This document shows, piece by piece, positions 63,939 through 64,000 of a stretch of 64,000 bases of DNA; position 1 is the first letter of the stretch, and each line of letters opens with the position of its first letter. The notes below the pieces were generated by a model. It had not been told where the DNA came from. It was given only the letters and a program-made list of their open reading frames with translations, and did not search any database. Position numbers and translations under genes: made by a program. Origin of the DNA: Notamacropus eugenii (Eukaryota; Chordata; Mammalia; Diprotodontia; Macropodidae); NCBI RefSeq assembly GCF_028372415.1, contig NC_092876.1, positions 56,783,256 to 56,847,255 of the forward strand, written 5' to 3'.

Positions 63939-64000
<62 letters not shown>
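63939..64000 (+). repeat. (TG)n tract ending in GA repeats, cut by window end
   Basis: Uninterrupted TG dinucleotides to about 63992, then 'gagagaga' to the last base. Confidence 0.97.

Overview
This window is nuclear DNA from a marsupial-type mammal. It contains no intact protein-coding gene that I can recognise. The host call rests on the repeat content. There are many tRNA-headed SINEs of the MAR1 kind (core motif: aggaaatggcaaaccactcc). There are MAR1 heads fused to an RTE-type 3' tail, and L1 copies whose 5' and 3' ends match the marsupial L1 sequences I remember. Old MIR/MIR3, L2, L3/CR1 and hAT copies lie among them. The species cannot be fixed from this evidence. Repeat classes below come from recognising diagnostic stretches by eye, so family names are likely but edges are good only to about 10-30 bp unless a target-site duplication (TSD) is given.

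Layout. 0-5 kb: broken L1 pieces (an ORF1 C-terminus, an endonuclease fragment, 3' UTRs) around a decayed retrocopy of CSTF2 on the minus strand (about 1.3-2.9 kb). 5-12 kb: MAR1/MIR SINEs, an L3/CR1 piece, and a pair of 7SL-RNA-like sequences in inverted orientation. 12.3-14.3 kb: a long minus-strand L2 holding a 35-bp-arm hairpin. 14.6-22.3 kb: MIR, RTE-tail and L2 copies and a hAT-type MITE. 22.75-23.49 kb: a 5'-truncated L1 with an 11-bp TSD. 23.5-28 kb: single-copy-looking DNA with MIR and L2 pieces and an isolated TATA-like box. 27.9-28.56 kb: GATA-type satellite and a mini-L1 made only of L1 5' and 3' ends. 30-36 kb: GATA/GATG repeats, two L2 copies tail to tail, and a nested MAR1-RTE SINE. 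36.15 kb: a 29-base G run. 37.8-44.9 kb: two adjacent minus-strand L1 copies, both internally deleted. 45-51 kb: L2 and MIR, plus a GC-rich segment at 46.2-46.5 kb. 51.7-52.7 kb: the 5' end of another L1. 53-64 kb: SINEs, an L3/CR1 piece, L2 carrying hAT nested in hAT, a 33-bp minisatellite, a 25-bp minisatellite split by an RTE insertion, and a (TG)n tract running off the window.

How it fits together. This is intergenic or deep intronic DNA built by successive retrotransposition. The longest open frames are explained by antisense L2/L1, by a 33-bp repeat whose period is divisible by three, or by GATA repeats. The strongest unexplained signal is a family of roughly 33-bp tandem repeats found at six separate places in both orientations. 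It appears to grow out of the 3' ends of L3/MIR3-type retroposons. I found no tRNA or rRNA gene, CRISPR array, operon or prophage.
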